Made by a program: the position numbers and the translations under genes. Below, in pieces: positions 17,736 to 26,341 of a stretch of 64,000 nucleotides of DNA. Where the stretch lies: the NCBI GenBank assembly GCA_046351215.1, contig JAXLYX010000005.1, forward strand, positions 659,622 through 723,621. The letters run 5' to 3'. This DNA is from JAXLYX01 sp046351215 (GTDB lineage Bacteria; Myxococcota_A; Polyangia; Polyangiales; Houyiibacteriaceae). Position 1 is the first letter of the stretch. The number at the start of each line of letters is the position of its first letter. The notes under the pieces were generated by a model. It saw only the letters and a program-made list of their open reading frames with translations. It searched no databases and had not been told where the DNA came from.

Positions 17736-19523
17736 ATGACGAATCCGTTGGTCGACGACCGCCTGGTCGATTTCCTGCTCCACGAGGTCCACGACGCCGA
17801 GGGTCTCGCCCGCCTCCCCGCCTTCGAGGACCACGGGAAGGAGACCTTCGACCTCTTCCTCGCGTCCGCGCGACGCCTCGCGCGCGAGGTGCTCTTCCCG
17901 AGCTACCGCCCGATGGATCAGGAGCCACCGGCCTTCGACGGCAAGAAGATCACGACGCATCCCGGGCTGCCGCCGATCTACCGCGAGCTCGTCGAGCTCG
18001 GCTGCGTCGCGGCGACGCGACCCGCCGAGTCCGGTGGTCAGGGGCTCCCGCAGCTCGTCTACACGCTCGGCAGCGCCTACCTGATGGCGGGCAACCTCGG
18101 CGCCTACTGCTACGCGGGCCTGACGGCGGGCGCGGCCCACCTCATCGAGGCCTTCGGCTCGGACTTCCTCGACGAGACGTACCGGCAGCCGATGCTCGAG
18201 GGGCGCTACACGGGAACGATGGCGCTGACCGAGCCGCAGGCCGGCTCGAGCCTCGGAGACGTCGCGACGCGTGCGACGCCGCAGCCGGACGGCACGTTCC
18301 GCATCAAGGGCTCGAAGATCTTCATCTCGGGCGGCGACCACACGATGGCCGAGAACATCGTCCACCTCCTGCTCGCCCGGATCGACGGTGCGCCCGCGGG
18401 GAGCAAGGGCATCAGCCTCTTCGTCGTCCCGGCGAAGCGCGTCGAGGACGGCGGGCTCGTCGACAACGACGTGACCGTCGCGGGCATGATCCACAAGATC
18501 GGCTGGAAGGCGCTCCCGAGCCTCGCCCTCGAATTCGGCGACCGCGACGAATGCGTCGGTTGGCTCTGCGGCGAGCCGGGCCAAGGCCTCCGCGCGATGT
18601 TCCAGATGATGAACGAGGCGCGCCTCATGGTCGGCGTGAACGGCGCGGCGACGGCGTCGGTCGCGTACCACGAGTCGAGGCAGTACGCGCTCGTCCGGCC
18701 GCAGGGACGACGCGGCAAGGTCGACGGACCGCAGGTGCCGATCGTCGAGCATCCCGACGTCCGCCGCATGCTGCTGCGGCAGAAGGCGATCGTCGACGGC
18801 GCCCTCTCCCTGCTCGCCGAGACCGCCCGCTACGCGGATCTCTCGGAGCACCTGCCCGAGGGCGAGGCGAAGGATTCGGCCCGACTGCTCCTCGATCTCC
18901 TCACGCCGATCGCGAAGACGTTCCCGGCCGAGTACGGCTTCGAGTCGAACGCGCTCGCCGTCCAGATCCACGGCGGCTACGGCTACACGAGCGAGTACCT
19001 CCCCGAGGCCTTCCTCCGCGATCAGAAGCTGAACTCGATCCACGAGGGCACGACGGGCATCCAGAGCCTCGACCTCCTCGGTCGCAAGGTGACGGCGAAG
19101 GGAGGCGCGGCGGTCGCGCTGCTCGGCGCCGAGATGGCGAAGACGGCGAAGGAGGCGCGCGCGCTCGGCGTCGAGGCCGAGGACGTCGCGATCTTCGAGC
19201 GCGCGATCGGCGTCGTCGGCTCGCTGACGGCGGAGCTCGGCGCGCGCGGCGCGAAGGGTGATCCGGACGGCATGCTCGCGCACGCCTTCGACTACCTCAC
19301 GGCCGTGTCGATCCTCTGCGTGGCCTGGCAGCACCTGAAGCTGCGTGTCGCGGCCGAGAAGAAGCCGGCGGAGAGCGAGGAGCGGAAGCGCTTCGTCGAG
19401 GGGCTCCGTGCGGCCGAGCGCTATTGGCTGAGGACGGAGGTGCCGAAGATCGATCACCTCGCGCACCTCTGCCAGAGCGCCGAGGACAGCTACCTCCGCG
19501 TGGCCCCCGAGACGTTCGCCTGA
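17736..19523 (+). CDS. acyl-CoA dehydrogenase, FadE-type (about 600 residues)
   Basis: 595 residues from ATG 17736. This long class has an extra C-terminal helical region compared with 380-residue dehydrogenases, and catalyses the first FAD-dependent step of fatty-acid beta-oxidation. Visible features are MALTEPQAGSSLGDVATRA (FAD/substrate loop), FISGGDHTMAENIVHLLLARI, and QIHGGYGYTSEYLPEAFLRDQKL, the ACAD signature with the FAD-contacting region, followed by IHEGTTGIQSLDLLGRK. It diverges from the Rieske oxygenase across a KstR-like box, suggesting shared control. Electrons would pass to ETF, which is not in the window. Chain-length preference is unknown. Confidence 0.93.
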   Translation: MTNPLVDDRLVDFLLHEVHDAEGLARLPAFEDHGKETFDLFLASARRLAREVLFPSYRPMDQEPPAFDGKKITTHPGLPPIYRELVELGCVAATRPAESGGQGLPQLVYTLGSAYLMAGNLGAYCYAGLTAGAAHLIEAFGSDFLDETYRQPMLEGRYTGTMALTEPQAGSSLGDVATRATPQPDGTFRIKGSKIFISGGDHTMAENIVHLLLARIDGAPAGSKGISLFVVPAKRVEDGGLVDNDVTVAGMIHKIGWKALPSLALEFGDRDECVGWLCGEPGQGLRAMFQMMNEARLMVGVNGAATASVAYHESRQYALVRPQGRRGKVDGPQVPIVEHPDVRRMLLRQKAIVDGALSLLAETARYADLSEHLPEGEAKDSARLLLDLLTPIAKTFPAEYGFESNALAVQIHGGYGYTSEYLPEAFLRDQKLNSIHEGTTGIQSLDLLGRKVTAKGGAAVALLGAEMAKTAKEARALGVEAEDVAIFERAIGVVGSLTAELGARGAKGDPDGMLAHAFDYLTAVSILCVAWQHLKLRVAAEKKPAESEERKRFVEGLRAAERYWLRTEVPKIDHLAHLCQSAEDSYLRVAPETFA

Positions 19524-19560
19524 GCGGCGGCGCGGCGCGCACGAGCCCCCGGAATGCGAA

Positions 19561-19588
19561 GCGGCCCGACGGATACCCGCCGGGCCGC
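19561..19588. terminator. hairpin between convergent dehydrogenase and aldolase genes
   Basis: GCGGCCCGACGG pairs with CCGCCGGGCCGC with one mismatch around a four-base loop, midway between two convergent stops. It likely acts in both directions. Confidence 0.65.
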
Positions 19589-19618
19589 GCTCGTTCCGTC
19601 GCGTCGACGGCGCCTACC

Positions 19619-20530
19619 TCACGCGTGCTTCGCGTAGATGTCCATGATCTGGTGGAGGAGCGCGATCGACTCCTCCTTCGGACGCTGGAAGGCGTTGCGG
19701 CCGACGATCGAGCCGAAGCCACCGCCCGCGGCGATCCCGCGGATCTCCTCGAGGACCTCCTCGGTGCCCTTCGCCGCGCCACCCGAGAAGATGACGATGC
19801 GCTTGCCGGCGAACGAGGACTCGAGGACGTGGCGGATGCGCTTGTCGAGCGTCGAGACGTCGATCTTCTCGTACGCCTTCTTCGCGTCCTTCTGCTCCAC
19901 GTGCGCCGTGGGCGGCTTGACCTTCACGACGTGCGCGCCGAGCTGGCAGGCGATCTGCGCGGCGTACGCGACGACGTCGATGGCGGTCTCGCCTTCCTTC
20001 GACATGCTGCCGCGCGGATAGGACCAGACGACCGTCGGGAGACCGGCCTTGCGAGCCGCCGCGATGAGCTGGCGGAGCTCGTCGAACATCGGGTTCCGTA
20101 GACCGGAGCCCGGGTAGATCGTGTAGCCGATCGCGTTGCAGCCGAGGCGCAGCGCGTCCTCGACCGACGACGTCAGCGCCGAGCACGGGGCCTCGGGGCC
20201 GCCGAGCGAGTCGCTGTTGTTCACCTTGAGGATCAGGGGGATCTTGCCGGCGTACTCGTGGGCGATCGCCTCGATGAAGCCGAGGGGCGCCGCGTACGCG
20301 TTGCAGCCCGACTCGAGCGCGAGCTGCGCGTGGTAGCGCGGATCGTAGCCCGGGGGATTCGGGCCGAAGGTACGCGCCGGACCGTGCTCGAAGCCCTGGT
20401 CGACCGGGAGGATCACCAGCTTGCCGGTGCCCCCGAGACGGCCGTGGTTGAGCATCTTCCGGAGATTGCCGATCACGCCCGGGTTCTCACCGGCGTAGTT
20501 CGCGAGAATCCGCTCCACCGCTTCCGTCAT
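19619..20530 (-). CDS. fbaB: class I fructose-bisphosphate aldolase (DhnA/FbaB type)
   Basis: 303 residues. It cleaves or forms fructose 1,6-bisphosphate through a Schiff base and needs no metal. Characteristic segments are VILPVDQGFEHGP (residues 39-51), the Tyr-containing strand CNAIGYTIYPGS, VVWSYPRGS, and the lysine strand HVVKVKPP with K203/K205 as the candidate Schiff-base lysine. The phosphate-binding loop IFSGGAAKG and GSIVGRNAFQRP complete the TIM barrel. GGAGG precedes the ATG at 20530. This archaeal-type class I enzyme is common in Myxococcota-like genomes and often supports gluconeogenesis. Confidence 0.95.
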   Translation of the reverse strand: MTEAVERILANYAGENPGVIGNLRKMLNHGRLGGTGKLVILPVDQGFEHGPARTFGPNPPGYDPRYHAQLALESGCNAYAAPLGFIEAIAHEYAGKIPLILKVNNSDSLGGPEAPCSALTSSVEDALRLGCNAIGYTIYPGSGLRNPMFDELRQLIAAARKAGLPTVVWSYPRGSMSKEGETAIDVVAYAAQIACQLGAHVVKVKPPTAHVEQKDAKKAYEKIDVSTLDKRIRHVLESSFAGKRIVIFSGGAAKGTEEVLEEIRGIAAGGGFGSIVGRNAFQRPKEESIALLHQIMDIYAKHA

Positions 20531-20729
20531 CGTTCCCTCCTGAGCAGCCCCTTCCCGGGGCGGTCCGCGACCTTAGCAAAGCCCACCCGCCGGGGCGAGC
20601 GTCCCCCGATGCGGAGGCACGAGGGCCCATCCTAGCTACGCGCTCGGCCCGCGAGGGCAAGGAGGTCCCGAGGCTCCGTGGGGCGAAGCCTGGGGAATTC
20701 CCGCGCGGCGCCCCGAGGCCCCCCGGTCG

Positions 20730-20746
20730 CCGTCGGAATCCGACGG
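20730..20746. promoter_or_regulatory. 17-base inverted repeat upstream of the membrane cytochrome-like gene
   Basis: CCGTCGGA and TCCGACGG flank a single central base, 60 bases before the start codon at 20807 and in the 276-base region that diverges from fbaB. It may be an operator; nothing else distinctive was seen in the gap besides G/C-rich sequence. Confidence 0.35.
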
Positions 20747-20806
20747 GGGGGCGTAACCTTTCGACGGCCTCGCGCGTGGAAGGGGGAAACGAGCAGAGAG
20801 GCCCCC

Positions 20807-21559
20807 ATGGAACCGAATCCTTCGATCGAACGCACCTACCGCCGCGTGCAGGCCGGAACGGGGCTCGTCTTCGCGAGCTTCCTCTTCCTCCACCTCCTGA
20901 ACGTCGCCTTCGCGCTCGTGCCCGGCGGCTACGACCGGGCACAGGCGGCGCTCCGGCTCTTCTACCAATTCCCGCCGGTCGAGGCCCTCCTCGCCGGATG
21001 CCTCGTCGCGCACGGCTACGTCGGCATCCGGCTCGCGATCGCACGGAGGAAGAGGAACGAGCGGCCCTCGCGCACGGTGCGGCTCGTGCGACTCGCCGGA
21101 TGGTTCCTCCTGCTCGCGATGGCGGGCCACGTCGGGGCGACCCGGATCTCGGCCATCGTCTCGGGGCATCCTCCCGGCGCGGCCGGGCTCGGGTTCACGC
21201 TCGAGTACCTGCCCTGGGTCTTCGGCCCGTACTACGCGGCGCTGGGCCTCCTCGGCCTCCTGCACGTCGCGAAGGGGCTCGGCACGGCGGTGCGCATGCT
21301 GGGGCCCTCGATGCGCCGTTTCCTCGCGCCCGCGGACGTGCTCGGCCGATGGATGCTCCGCGTGGGCGCGCCGCTCGTGGTCATCGGCCTGCTCGGCCTC
21401 GGGGGAATCCTCTACGCGACGCCGGATCCCTTCGCGCATCCCTTCGCGGGCGTCGTGCGGGCGATGGTCGCCGGTGTCCTCGACGTCCCCCGGTCGCGCG
21501 AGGAGCACAGGGCGGTCAGCCGAGGACAGGGAAGTCGAGGTGCGCGAGCTTCGCGGTAG
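20807..21559 (+). CDS. integral membrane protein resembling a heme-b (SdhC/FrdC-like) subunit
   Basis: 250 residues from ATG 20807. About five hydrophobic segments are predicted, with histidines placed as in diheme succinate dehydrogenase/fumarate reductase anchors: FLFLHLLN, VAHGYVGIR, MAGHVGATR and LLHVAKGL. No SdhA/SdhB genes are adjacent, so if it binds heme it is an orphan cytochrome. The C-terminal tail is polar, and its coding region overlaps the 3' end of the sigma-factor gene on the other strand by 44 bases. The heme assignment is inference from residue pattern only. Confidence 0.65.
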   Translation: MEPNPSIERTYRRVQAGTGLVFASFLFLHLLNVAFALVPGGYDRAQAALRLFYQFPPVEALLAGCLVAHGYVGIRLAIARRKRNERPSRTVRLVRLAGWFLLLAMAGHVGATRISAIVSGHPPGAAGLGFTLEYLPWVFGPYYAALGLLGLLHVAKGLGTAVRMLGPSMRRFLAPADVLGRWMLRVGAPLVVIGLLGLGGILYATPDPFAHPFAGVVRAMVAGVLDVPRSREEHRAVSRGQGSRGARASR

Positions 21560-22433
21560 CGAGGATCGAGCGGATCGCACGGATCGCGCCGTCCGCAGCG
21601 CAGTCGACCTGGAGCACGAAGCGGGTCGCGAGCTTCGGATCGCTCGGCGCGAAGGTGACGACGAGGGCGGGCAGGCCGTTGATCTCCGCCTCGCGGTAGA
21701 CGAAGGGCACGCCCGGGCGCCGGATGTTCCGGTGGAAGACGATCGTCTTGTCCCGGCCGAGCACGGGCTTGCGCGCCGCGAGGTACTCTCCGCCGCCGTC
21801 GTTCGTGGTGACGACGTCGGCGCGGAGGAGACGGATCATCGCGTCGACGTCGTCGAGCGCGAGCGCCGTCACGAAGGCCTCGAGCGCCTTGCGCGTGCGC
21901 TCGATCGCCGCGTCGTCGACGAGCAGGCGCTCCGCGTCGTAGCCCTCGAGCCGCTCGCGGGCGCGATGGTGCGCGACCTTCACGTAGGTCTCGGTGCGGC
22001 CGAGGCAGCTCGCGGCCTCGGCGACGGAGTGACCGAGCACGTCGCGCAGGAGCAGCACCGAGCGCTGCATCGGCGAGAGCGCCTCGAGCGCCACGAGGAA
22101 CGCGACCGTCACGCTCTCCCTCCGCCCGTAGCGAGCCTCCGGATGCTCGGCGTCGAAGGGTCCGTCGCTCGTCCGCTCGGAGGCTTCGAGCGCTTCCGGC
22201 AACCAACTGCCGTCGTACGCGTGCCGCTTGCGCACGCGCAGGCGATCCCTCGCGACGTTGCACGCCACGCGAACGAGCCAGGGACGGAGCGGCCGCGTCG
22301 GATCGGCCGGCGGCGTCGCGAGGGCGCGCACGAAGGTCTCCTGCACGACGTCCTCGGCCTCGCTCACGCTGCCGGTCATGCGATAGGCGAGCCCGAACAG
22401 GAGGGGACGGTGGGTGTCGAGGTCCGGGGGCAT
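21516..22433 (-). CDS. SigJ-type ECF sigma factor with SnoaL-like C-terminal domain
   Basis: 305 residues from ATG 22433. Region 2 contains RPLLFGLAYRMTGSVSEAEDVVQETFVRA; region 4 has LSPMQRSVLLLRDVLGHSVAEAASCLGRTETYVKVAHHRAR. After about residue 180 an NTF2/SnoaL-like domain follows (ALDDVDAMIRLLRADVV, GGGEYLAARKPVLGRDKTIVF). In the SigJ/ECF41-type architecture this domain controls sigma activity in place of an anti-sigma factor. No anti-sigma gene is adjacent, which agrees. The target promoter and signal are unknown. Confidence 0.92.
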   Translation of the reverse strand: MPPDLDTHRPLLFGLAYRMTGSVSEAEDVVQETFVRALATPPADPTRPLRPWLVRVACNVARDRLRVRKRHAYDGSWLPEALEASERTSDGPFDAEHPEARYGRRESVTVAFLVALEALSPMQRSVLLLRDVLGHSVAEAASCLGRTETYVKVAHHRARERLEGYDAERLLVDDAAIERTRKALEAFVTALALDDVDAMIRLLRADVVTTNDGGGEYLAARKPVLGRDKTIVFHRNIRRPGVPFVYREAEINGLPALVVTFAPSDPKLATRFVLQVDCAADGAIRAIRSILATAKLAHLDFPVLG

Positions 22434-22577
22434 GGAGCGGCTCGGGACACGATAGCAAGAAGCCTCGCCCCTGCGTGGGCGAGGTGCGACGCGCGTCACG
22501 TCCGCCCACCCCACGCGCGCGGAGCTCGCGAGAGTACGCCGAGTGGGCCTTCTTCGCCGACCCGAGATGGGGCGACC

Positions 22578-23228
22578 ATGGAGCCTGAGCCGCGGGGATT
22601 GCGTCGAAGGCTCCGAGGGGGACGGGTGTTGGTCACGAACGAGCTCGGGGATCTGGTCGACCGGATCTCCGAGCACTGCGATCTGAACGAACGACTCGCG
22701 TCGATCCCGATGCGCGCACAGACACGTGGGTTCCGCTTCCGGAGCCTCGAGGCCACGATGGAGGCCGCGGGCCTCGAGCGCGAATACCGTCGCTGCTTCA
22801 CGGACCGTCCCGTGCTGATCCGCTGGTATCCGACGGCGGACTACGTGCTCCGCATCGCCGTGGCCGGTGCGTTGCTCACGTCGCCCGAGGACGTCCACCT
22901 CGGCATGACCGAGATCGGCCGCCGCTATTGTCTCGCCTTCTGCGAGAGCGTGCTGGGTCGGGTCCTGCTCCCTCTCGCCTCGCACGATCCCAAGAAGCTG
23001 CTCGCCCAGGGGCTCCTCGGGCGACGCCAGGGAAGCTCGACCGGACGATGGACGCTGACGTTTCCGACCGAGCGCTCCGCGATCGTCGACATGGTCGACG
23101 AGTACGGCTTCATCGAATCCGAGCTGCTCGGCGCCGCGCGCGGGACGTTCGAGGCGATCGGTCTCGAGGTCGACGCACGTGCGGAGCTCCTCGGTCCGTT
23201 CACGGGGCGTCACGTCCTGCGGTGGTGA
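22578..23228 (+). CDS. TIGR02265/DUF2378 family protein
   Basis: 216 residues. The sequence matches the pattern of the TIGR02265 family, described as a Myxococcus xanthus paralogous family of about 180-200 residues: DLVDRISEHCDLNERLASIPMRAQTRGF, EYRRCFTDRPVLIRWYPTADYVLRIAVA, then PEDVHLGMTEIGRRYCLAFCESVLGR. The ending FIESELLGAARGTFEAIGLEVDA also fits. No enzymatic motif is visible. It diverges from the SigJ-type sigma gene. It is a useful marker of myxobacterial ancestry; the molecular function of the family is not established to my knowledge. Confidence 0.85.
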   Translation: MEPEPRGLRRRLRGGRVLVTNELGDLVDRISEHCDLNERLASIPMRAQTRGFRFRSLEATMEAAGLEREYRRCFTDRPVLIRWYPTADYVLRIAVAGALLTSPEDVHLGMTEIGRRYCLAFCESVLGRVLLPLASHDPKKLLAQGLLGRRQGSSTGRWTLTFPTERSAIVDMVDEYGFIESELLGAARGTFEAIGLEVDARAELLGPFTGRHVLRW

Positions 23229-23306
23229 GCGCGAGGCGGCGCAGGCGAGGCCTCCGTCGCTTCGTCTGGCCTCGACCCTCGTTCTGGTGTCTCCTCCGCC
23301 CCGGAC

Positions 23307-24089
23307 ATGCCGCGAGAGACGCCCCCATCCCCGTTCGTCGAAGGAGCACGCCTCTTCCGCGAGCACACGCCGGCCCTCGTGGCGGCCGCGCTCCCCGGAC
23401 CGATCGTCCGCTCCGTCGGTCGGCTGCTCGGGCTGCTCCTGACGACGGAGCCAGCCCCCGAGCATCGCATCGCGCAGCTGCTCGTGACGCTCGCGAGCCT
23501 CGTCCTCCTCTTCTTCGTCAGCGACGTGCTGACGATCACGTCCGTCCTCCGTGCCTCGCTCGCCCTTCTCGGCGCACGCGACCACACGCCTCCGTTCGCC
23601 ACCGACGCCCGACGCGTCCTCGGGGTGCACGGCTTCGTCTTCGCCCTCGGCCTCCTCGGGAGCTCCGCGTTCCTCCTGCCGGGGCTCGTCGTCCTCGTGG
23701 CGTACGCGATGCGGAACGGCCTCGCGCTCCCGGTCGCGCTCGCCGAGCAGAGGGGGGCGTGGCCCGCGTTCGCGCGGAGCCGGGCCCTGCATGCCGGTCG
23801 CACGGCGCAGAGCCTCCGCGCGCACGCGCCGGTGCTCTTGCTCGCTCCGTTCGCGACGATCGCGCGCATCGTCGTCTCGCCGCGCGTCGCCCGCCTCTTC
23901 GACTCGCCGCTCGGCGGACGGTTCAGCCTCGAGAAGGTCAACGGGCCGTACTTCGCGTACCTCGCCACCGACGTCGCGATCGACGTCCTGTGGAGCGCGT
24001 TCGCCGGCGCGGTCCTCGCCGCGTCCTACGTGGCCTTCCGCGGGCCGAGGCGCGTGGAGGCGAACGCGATCGCGAAGATCTTCGAGTGA
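23307..24089 (+). CDS. integral membrane protein of unknown function
   Basis: 260 residues. Hydrophobic segments occur near residues 20-45, 58-88, 105-140, 165-190 and 215-245, so about five or six membrane helices, with short Arg-rich loops. The pattern (FREHTPALVAAALPG, ALLGARDHTPPFATDARRVLGVHGFVFALG, ALAEQRGAWPAFARSRAL) recalls the broad DUF975/YciC-like and glycerophosphodiesterase-membrane-domain families, but the match is loose. It follows the TIGR02265 gene by 78 bases on the same strand. No function inferred. Confidence 0.7.
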   Translation: MPRETPPSPFVEGARLFREHTPALVAAALPGPIVRSVGRLLGLLLTTEPAPEHRIAQLLVTLASLVLLFFVSDVLTITSVLRASLALLGARDHTPPFATDARRVLGVHGFVFALGLLGSSAFLLPGLVVLVAYAMRNGLALPVALAEQRGAWPAFARSRALHAGRTAQSLRAHAPVLLLAPFATIARIVVSPRVARLFDSPLGGRFSLEKVNGPYFAYLATDVAIDVLWSAFAGAVLAASYVAFRGPRRVEANAIAKIFE

Positions 24090-24183
24090 GCCGGGAGACC
24101 GTCCGCGCCCCATGGGCGCCGACCCCACCGAGCCCGCGCCCATGCTTCCCATGCCCCTGCCCGGTCTCTCCCCCGATCGAAGC

Positions 24184-24221
24184 AGGAGCCCGCGGCCACC
24201 CACCGGCGACCGCGGGCTCCT
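24184..24221 (-). terminator. strong hairpin after tRNA-Ser(TGA)
   Basis: Twelve-pair perfect stem AGGAGCCCGCGG / CCGCGGGCTCCT beginning four bases after the tRNA 3' end on the minus strand, followed by GCTTCG. It probably terminates the tRNA transcript. Confidence 0.75.
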
Positions 24222-24224
24222 CGG

Positions 24225-24311
24225 TAGAGGAGAAGGGATTCGAACCCCTGGAACCCGTGAGGGCTCAACGGATTTCAAATCCGCCGCCTTCGACCGCTCG
24301 GCCACTCCTCC
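24225..24311 (-). tRNA. tRNA-Ser(TGA), with an unusual acceptor end
   Basis: Class II serine tRNA: anticodon loop TTTGAAA gives anticodon TGA (reads UCA/UCG/UCU), with a long variable arm (GAGCCCTCACGGGTTC) and T arm GGGTTCGAATCCC. The acceptor GGAGGAG pairs with CTCCTCT, so position 1-72 is G-U. The discriminator reads A instead of the usual serine G, and CCA is not encoded. Confidence 0.9.
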
Positions 24312-24554
24312 GGGAGGCCATTTGCTACGGCAAGAACACGGGAAAGTCGAGGGAGTCGCCCTCCCCGGCGGAGCCACGGACACGGCTCGGGGGCTCCCCC
24401 CGCCGGTCGGACCCCACCCTCCCCCTTCCGGGCGAATCTTCGCGGAATCCCATGGCCTTTCCGGGAATCCCGCCCTACGTCGCGATACGGTTCCGGAGAC
24501 GTGCCGTTACGGCGTACGATGCCGGTCCGCATCCGTCCCAGAGGGGGTATCCAC

Positions 24555-26336
24555 GTGAGTGTCGACACGATTCCCGCACGTCTCTTCCAGCAGGCCAAGA
24601 CCCGCCCCTCGGCGCCGGCGTACTACGTGCGCGAAGGCGGCGTCTGGAAGTCGACGAGCTGGGCGACCTACGCGGCCGAGGTGAAGCAGGCGGCGAAGGC
24701 GCTCGTGAAGCTCGGGTTCCGTCCCGGTCAGTGCACGAGCATCCTCGGCCAGAACCGGCCCGAGTGGTGCATCTTCCACGTCGCCACCATGGCGGTCGGC
24801 GGCGCTCCCGCGGGCATCTACACGACGAACTCGCCGGAGGAGGTCGCGTACATCGTCGACCACAGCGAGTCGCCGGTCGTGCTCGTCGAGAACCACGATC
24901 AGTGGAAGAAGATCGACGCGCAGCGCGAGAACCTCCCGCGCCTCAAGAAGGTCGTCCTGATGCAGGGCGCCGGCAAGGTGGACGACGAGCTCGTGCTCAC
25001 CTGGGAAGAGTTCCTCGCGCTCGGCGAAGGGATCGACGACGACGAGATCACCCAGCGCCTGCACGCGCTCGAGCCGAGCGGCCTCGCCACCCTGATCTAC
25101 ACCTCGGGCACGACGGGTCCGCCGAAGGGCGTGATGCTCTCCCACTCGAACGTCGCCAAGACCGCGGGCACGGCCGCGAGCATGACGGGCATGTCGGCGA
25201 GCGATTGGACGCTCTCGTACCTTCCGCTCTCGCACATCGCCGAGCAGATGTTCACCATCCACGGTCCGATCACGGCCGGCTCGCGCGTCTACTTCTCGGA
25301 GGGCATCCAGCGCCTCCGCGAGAACCTCCAGGAGGTCCAGCCGACCGTCTTCTTCGGCGTCCCGCGCGTGTGGGAGAAGTTCTACTCGGCGGTCTCGACC
25401 AAGCTCGGAGCGGCCGAGGGCGCGAAGAAGAAGCTCGCCGACTGGGCGCTCGGCGTCGGTCGCCGGGCGACCGCCCAGCGCGCACGCGGCGGCCGCGTGG
25501 ACGACGTCGAGTACCAGCTCGCGAAGAAGCTGATCTTCGACAAGGTGAAGCCGGCGCTCGGCATGTCGAACGCGCGCATCTGCGTGAGCGGCGCGGCGCC
25601 GATCTCGCCGGAGATCCTCGAGTTCTTCGCGGGCCTCGACCTCGCCATCCTCGAGGTCTACGGACAGAGCGAGGACTGCGGCCCGACGACCTTCAACTTC
25701 CCGAACCAGTTCCGCTTCGGCTCCGTCGGCACGTACATCCCCGAGGTCGACGTACGCATCGCCGACGACGGCGAGATCCTCGTGAAGGGACCGAACGTCT
25801 TCCTCGGCTACTACAAGGACAAGCAGGCCACGAGCGAGACGCTCGCGGACGGCTGGCTCCACTCGGGCGACCTCGGCGAGTTCCGTGACGGCTTCCTCTA
25901 CATCACGGGCCGCAAGAAGGACATCCTCATCACCGCCGGCGGCAAGAACATCGCTCCGAAGAACCTCGAGAGCGAGCTCAAGCAGCATCCGGCCGTCGGC
26001 GAGGCCGTCGTGATCGGCGACCGCCGCCCCTACCTCACCGCCCTGATCTCGCTCGACGTCGAGGCCCTGCCGACCTACTGCGGCGAGCGCGGCATCGACC
26101 TCGCGACCGCCCACGAGAACGGCCGCCTCCGCTCGGACATCCAGGATGCGGTCGACAAGATGAACGCGAAGGTCGCCCGCGTGGAGCAGGTGAAGAAGTT
26201 CGTCATCCTCCCTCGCCCCCTCTCGATCGAGACCGGCGAGCTCACCCCCACGATGAAGGTGAAGCGCAAGATCGTGAACGAGAAGTGGGCCCACCTCATC
26301 GACCAGATGTACGCAGGTCACGAGTCCGGCGACTGA
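24555..26336 (+). CDS. long-chain fatty-acid-CoA ligase (AMP-forming, FadD15-like)
   Basis: 593 residues from GTG 24555, preceded by GAGGGGG. It activates fatty acids to acyl-CoA with ATP. The AMP-binding P-loop TSGTTGPPKG is at 183-192. Later motifs include the adenine region YGQSEDCGPTT, LADGWLHSGDLGEFRDGFLYITGRKKDI and the C-terminal lysine region GELTPTMKVKRK. Length and insertions (VGRRATAQRARGGRVDDVEYQLAKKLIFDKVK) match the 600-residue long-chain class. An MMPL transporter starts five bases after the stop, so the two are an operon and may share a lipid product. The exact substrate is unknown. Confidence 0.93.
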   Translation: MSVDTIPARLFQQAKTRPSAPAYYVREGGVWKSTSWATYAAEVKQAAKALVKLGFRPGQCTSILGQNRPEWCIFHVATMAVGGAPAGIYTTNSPEEVAYIVDHSESPVVLVENHDQWKKIDAQRENLPRLKKVVLMQGAGKVDDELVLTWEEFLALGEGIDDDEITQRLHALEPSGLATLIYTSGTTGPPKGVMLSHSNVAKTAGTAASMTGMSASDWTLSYLPLSHIAEQMFTIHGPITAGSRVYFSEGIQRLRENLQEVQPTVFFGVPRVWEKFYSAVSTKLGAAEGAKKKLADWALGVGRRATAQRARGGRVDDVEYQLAKKLIFDKVKPALGMSNARICVSGAAPISPEILEFFAGLDLAILEVYGQSEDCGPTTFNFPNQFRFGSVGTYIPEVDVRIADDGEILVKGPNVFLGYYKDKQATSETLADGWLHSGDLGEFRDGFLYITGRKKDILITAGGKNIAPKNLESELKQHPAVGEAVVIGDRRPYLTALISLDVEALPTYCGERGIDLATAHENGRLRSDIQDAVDKMNAKVARVEQVKKFVILPRPLSIETGELTPTMKVKRKIVNEKWAHLIDQMYAGHESGD

Positions 26337-26341
26337 GCCCG

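Noticed and set aside
22434..24383. 955-residue frame extending upstream of the sigma factor
   Set aside because: The upstream part is opposite the TIGR02265 and membrane protein genes and is low-complexity; the sigma domain begins at 22433.
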